DNA of 64,000 nt, from assembly GCF_001665605.1 (NCBI RefSeq), contig NZ_LZSV01000024.1, positions 1 to 64,000 of the forward strand. Direction: 5' to 3'. A model generated the notes under the pieces. The model saw only the letters and a list, made by a program, of their open reading frames with translations. It was not told the origin of the DNA and did no database searches. Origin of the DNA: Mycobacterium sp. 852014-50255_SCH5639931. GTDB taxonomy: Bacteria; Actinomycetota; Actinomycetes; Mycobacteriales; Mycobacteriaceae. The position numbers were made by a program, and so were the translations under genes. This document shows positions 60,808-64,000 of this stretch, piece after piece. Position 1 is the stretch's first letter. Each line of letters opens with the position of its first letter.

Positions 60808-61029
60808 TTGCAGTTCAATCCGTTCGACGATGACAGCGGCAAATTTTTCGTATTGGTCAATAACGAGGAACAACACTCCCTTTGGCCCGTCTTCTCCGAC
60901 GTCCCGGCCGGCTGGCGAGTGGTGTACGGGGAGGCCGACCGCGCGGTCTGTCTCGACTACATCGAACGGAACTGGCCCGACATTCGTCCGAAGAGCATAC
61001 GAGACAGGGTCTCCGCTGCTGGTTTGTGA
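60808..61029 (+). CDS. MbtH-like protein
   Basis: A 73-residue NRPS chaperone starting MQFNPFDDDSGKFFVLVNNE, with the family signature QHSLWPVFSDVPAGWRVVYG and NWPDIRPKSIRDR. MbtH-like proteins bind and stabilise A domains. The TTG start is supported by TAGGAGG seven bases upstream. The NRPS gene begins 53 bases after the stop, so the two are co-transcribed. Confidence 0.93.
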   Translation: MQFNPFDDDSGKFFVLVNNEEQHSLWPVFSDVPAGWRVVYGEADRAVCLDYIERNWPDIRPKSIRDRVSAAGL

Positions 61030-61081
61030 TGTATAGACGGTCTAGGTATGAAGGAGTCGGGAAGGCTTTCGGGGGGATTTA

Positions 61082-64000
61082 GTGGAATTGGGTGACCGGG
61101 CACTACCGCTGACGCGGGCGCAGCTGGATATCTGGCTCGCGCAGCAAACGGGTCACTTCGATGTGGCGTGGCAACTCGGCGTGCTCGTGCGGATCGAGGG
61201 CCCCGTCGACCGCGCTCTGTTCGAGCAGGCCATGCGTCACGTGGTAGGCGAGGCCGAAAGCCTCAGGGCGTACTTCTTCGAGGTAGACGGCCAGGTCTTT
61301 CAGAAGGCGATCGACGACCCGGATGTCGAGCTGGCCTTCTACGACCTGAGCGACGCGTCCGATCCCGAGCGCGAGGTCCGGGAGCGGGCGTCGGCGATCC
61401 AACGGACTCCGATGCCGCTCACCGGTCCGATGATCAACTTCTACTTGTTCCAAACGGCGCCCGCTGAGTACTACTGGTTCACCTGCTGTCACCACATAGC
61501 CATCGACGGGCTGGGCCTAGCCCTGCTGGGCCGCCGAATCGCGGCTGTCTATTCCGCGCTTGCCTCTGGTGCGGCCATATCTCCCGCCTTCTTCGGCACC
61601 TTGCGCGACCTCGTCACCAGCGAGTCGGAGTACGCCGCATCTGCCGATTACGTTTCGGATCAGGCCTATTGGGCTGAGCACCTCCCGTCGGCAAGCGAAT
61701 CCGAGTATCGGTTGACCCAAGCCGCCAGCGAGCGGGACCCGTATGCGCCCTCTGCGCCAGTCCAATTGGAATCGTCGGTGGTCGGCTCGATCAAACAGCT
61801 GTCCAAAGCGTTGGGCATCCGCCGATCATCGATCCTCACCGCCGCCTGCGCGCTCCTGGTCCGCGGATTTCGCACTGACAATTCAGACGAAGTGGTGCTC
61901 GACTTCCCCGTCAGCCGCCGGCTGGATCCGGAGTCGAAGACGCATCCCGGAATGCTCGCCGGGGTTGTGCCGCTGGTGCTGAATGCGCCGCCGACGGCCA
62001 CGGTCGCCGACTTCCTTCAGCAAGTCGATACACGGTCACGAGAAGCGTTGCGGCATCAGCGGTTCCCAGTGCACATGCTTGGCGGCGACGGCGGCTTCCG
62101 TGGTGCTCCGCAGGCGTCCAACCGAGTGGTCGTCAACTTCGTCCCGGCCAGACTGACCCTCAGCCTCGCGGGCGTACCGGCGACCGCGACCTACACCACG
62201 TTCGGTCCGGTCGGCCACTTCGGGCTGTTCTTCCTCGGATTCGGGGACCAGCAATACCTGAGCACGGTCGGGGTCGGACAACCCTTCTCGAACTTCGACG
62301 TCTCGGATTTGGCCGGGCGGTTGCAGGAGCTGTTGGTGGCGATGGCGGCTGACCCCGGCCAGGCGTTGTCGTCGGTGGATGTGCTTGGTGAGGCTGAGCG
62401 TGCCCGGTTGGGGGTGTTTGGGAATACGGCGGTTTTGACGGGGCCGGTGGGTGTGCCGGTGTCGGTGCCGGAGTTGTTCGCCGCGCAGGTGGCATGCGTG
62501 CCGGGGGCGGTGGCGGTGTCGTGTGGTGGGTTGTCGGTGTCGTATCGGGAGTTGGATGCGGCGTCGAATCGGTTGGCGCATTTTTTGGTGGCCCAGGGTG
62601 TGGGGCCGGGGTGCGCGGTGGCGTTGCTGTTGTCGCGGTCGGCCGAGGCGGTCGCGGCGATGTTGGCGGTGCTCAAGAGCGGGGCGGCGTATGTGCCGAT
62701 CGATCCGGGGTCGCCGGATTCGCGGATCGGGTTCCTGTTGGCCGATGCCGCGCCGGTGGCGGTGCTGACCACCGCCGAGCTGGCCGGGCGGTTGGCGGGT
62801 CATGGTGTGGCGGTGGTCGATGTCGATGATCGGCGCATCGACACCTTGCCCGACACTGCCTTGCCCGAGCCGGATGTCGGGGGGTTGGCGTATGTGATTT
62901 ACACCTCGGGCACCACGGGTGTTCCCAAAGGTGTTGGGGTGACTCATCGTAACGTGGCGCAGTTGATCGGGTCGCTGGATGCGGGGTTGCCGGCGCCGGG
63001 GGTGTGGTCGCATGCGCATTCGTTGGCTTTTGACGTTTCGGTGTGGGAGATCTTTGCCCCGCTGCTGCGCGGTGGACGGGTGGTGGTGGTCGACGAGGAC
63101 ACCGCGCGCTCACCCGAAGAGCTGCATGCGGTGTTGGTCGCTGAGGGTGTGACGGTTTTGACCCAGACGCCGTCGGCGGTGGCGATGTTGGATCCGGCCG
63201 GTTTGGATTCGGTGTCGTTGGTGATGGCCGGGGAGGCTTGCCCGCCCGAGGTGGTGGATCGGTGGGCGCCGGGTCGGGTGATGGTCAACGCCTATGGTCC
63301 GACCGAGACGACGATGTGTGTGGCGATCAGCGCCCCGCTGACCCCCGGGTCGGGGGTGCCCCCGATCGGGTCGCCGGTGCCCGGGGCGGGGTTGTTCGTG
63401 CTCGATGGGTGGTTGCGGCCGGTGCCGGCCGGGGTGGTCGGGGAGTTGTATGTGGCCGGGGCCGGGGTGGCCGTGGGATATCTCGGGCGTGGCGGGCTGA
63501 CCGGGGCGCGGTTTGTGGCGTGTCCGTTCGGCGGGTCCGGGCAGCGGATGTATCGGACCGGGGATCTGGCGTGTTGGGGTGCTGATGGGCAGCTGCAGTA
63601 CTTGGGCCGCGCCGATGAGCAGGTCAAGATCCGCGGGTATCGCATCGAGCTGGGTGAAATCCAAGCCGCACTGGGTGCTTTGGATGGGGTGGGGCAGGCG
63701 GTGGTGATCGCCCGTGAGGACCGTCCCGGGGATAAGCGGCTGGTGGGTTACATCACCGGGACGGCCGATGCGGCCGAGCTGCGGGCGCGGCTGTCGGAGC
63801 GGTTGCCGGCGTTCATGGTGCCCGCGGCCATCGTGGGCCTAGACGGGTTGCCGTTGACCGCGAACGGCAAGCTGGACACCCGCGCGTTACCGGCACCGGA
63901 ATATCAGGCCGGTGCCTACCGCGCCCCGCACGACGCAGTCGAAGAAATCCTGGCCACCATCTACGCCGAGGTCCTCGGCGTCGACCGCGTCGGCATCGAC
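61082..64000 (+). CDS. Non-ribosomal peptide synthetase, first C-A module (partial)
   Basis: A frame of more than 970 residues open to the window edge. GTG 61082 starts the protein after a G-rich stretch. It opens with a condensation domain (catalytic HHIAIDG at residues about 137-143), so the first residue is probably N-acylated. An adenylation domain follows from about residue 460: A3 [11 protein letters not shown] (about 607), A4 FDVSVWE (about 650), A5 [10 protein letters not shown]7 YRTGDLA and A10 NGKLDTRAL (about 927). Reading the pocket by eye gives Asp, Val, Trp, Thr, Val, Ala, Ala, Met, Cys, Lys, close to phenylalanine codes. The carrier domain begins at the edge. Composition changes after about 62,330. 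It resembles Mps1 of glycopeptidolipid synthesis, inferred only. Confidence 0.92.
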   Translation, partial: MELGDRALPLTRAQLDIWLAQQTGHFDVAWQLGVLVRIEGPVDRALFEQAMRHVVGEAESLRAYFFEVDGQVFQKAIDDPDVELAFYDLSDASDPEREVRERASAIQRTPMPLTGPMINFYLFQTAPAEYYWFTCCHHIAIDGLGLALLGRRIAAVYSALASGAAISPAFFGTLRDLVTSESEYAASADYVSDQAYWAEHLPSASESEYRLTQAASERDPYAPSAPVQLESSVVGSIKQLSKALGIRRSSILTAACALLVRGFRTDNSDEVVLDFPVSRRLDPESKTHPGMLAGVVPLVLNAPPTATVADFLQQVDTRSREALRHQRFPVHMLGGDGGFRGAPQASNRVVVNFVPARLTLSLAGVPATATYTTFGPVGHFGLFFLGFGDQQYLSTVGVGQPFSNFDVSDLAGRLQELLVAMAADPGQALSSVDVLGEAERARLGVFGNTAVLTGPVGVPVSVPELFAAQVACVPGAVAVSCGGLSVSYRELDAASNRLAHFLVAQGVGPGCAVALLLSRSAEAVAAMLAVLKSGAAYVPIDPGSPDSRIGFLLADAAPVAVLTTAELAGRLAGHGVAVVDVDDRRIDTLPDTALPEPDVGGLAYVIYTSGTTGVPKGVGVTHRNVAQLIGSLDAGLPAPGVWSHAHSLAFDVSVWEIFAPLLRGGRVVVVDEDTARSPEELHAVLVAEGVTVLTQTPSAVAMLDPAGLDSVSLVMAGEACPPEVVDRWAPGRVMVNAYGPTETTMCVAISAPLTPGSGVPPIGSPVPGAGLFVLDGWLRPVPAGVVGELYVAGAGVAVGYLGRGGLTGARFVACPFGGSGQRMYRTGDLACWGADGQLQYLGRADEQVKIRGYRIELGEIQAALGALDGVGQAVVIAREDRPGDKRLVGYITGTADAAELRARLSERLPAFMVPAAIVGLDGLPLTANGKLDTRALPAPEYQAGAYRAPHDAVEEILATIYAEVLGVDRVGID

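Overview
This is a high-GC actinobacterial contig end, and gene content and order place it in Mycobacterium, most likely a slow grower close to the M. avium complex. The stretch from about 1.0 to 29.2 kb follows the M. tuberculosis order Rv1683 to Rv1713 closely: hydrolase/acyl-ligase fusion, TetR plus ABC exporter, mpg, tyrS, lprJ-like, TPR protein, HAD phosphatase, tlyA, nadK, recN, steA, mctB, pyrG, Nudix hydrolase, xerD, O-methyltransferase, parA-like, scpA, scpB, rluB, cmk, der. The additions to that order are an MspA-family porin, an ammonium transporter, a BASS-family symporter and a small exported protein. The first 29 bases are Illumina Nextera transposase adapter, so the left edge is a library artefact.

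At 29,214 lies an intact tRNA-Pro(GGG) gene. Its 3' portion is repeated at 32.57, 34.81, 36.86 and, more divergently, 54.85 kb. The three segments between the first four copies look like tandemly integrated, decaying elements. Segment 1 (29.3-32.6 kb) carries a protealysin-like M4 metalloprotease followed by an emfourin-like inhibitor, with small Cys-rich proteins on both sides, one of which resembles a frameshifted RiPP-type precursor. Segment 2 (32.6-34.8 kb) holds a zinc-finger-like small protein and a DUF1036-like protein. Segment 3 (34.8-36.9 kb) is mostly pseudogenes: an integrase N-terminal remnant and a broken exported protein. Tandem 12-mers sit just inside both of its ends, where integrase arm-type sites would be expected.

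From 37 to 59 kb the gene content is again ordinary mycobacterial: Cys/Pro repeat exported protein, small zinc-ribbon protein, alpha/beta hydrolase, DUF2510 membrane protein, PPOX flavoprotein, cutinase, PEP-mutase family enzyme, DUF4383 protein, cyclic-nucleotide-binding protein, gabD2, FadD-type ligase, four DUF5994 paralogues, a WS/DGAT-family protein with a degenerate active site, a PAS-ANTAR regulator, two tandem Gre-like proteins, an Rv1733c-like membrane protein and a PucR-type regulator. Several of these have relatives in M. tuberculosis Rv1731c-Rv1760.

The right end (59-64 kb) has a GAP/Sap-family lipid-export protein broken by a stop and a frameshift, about 1 kb of featureless DNA, an MbtH-like gene and the first C-A module of a non-ribosomal peptide synthetase that runs off the window. 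MbtH, an NRPS opening with a condensation domain, a Phe-like A-domain pocket and a nearby Gap-like protein together suggest a glycopeptidolipid-type lipopeptide locus; this is inference from content.
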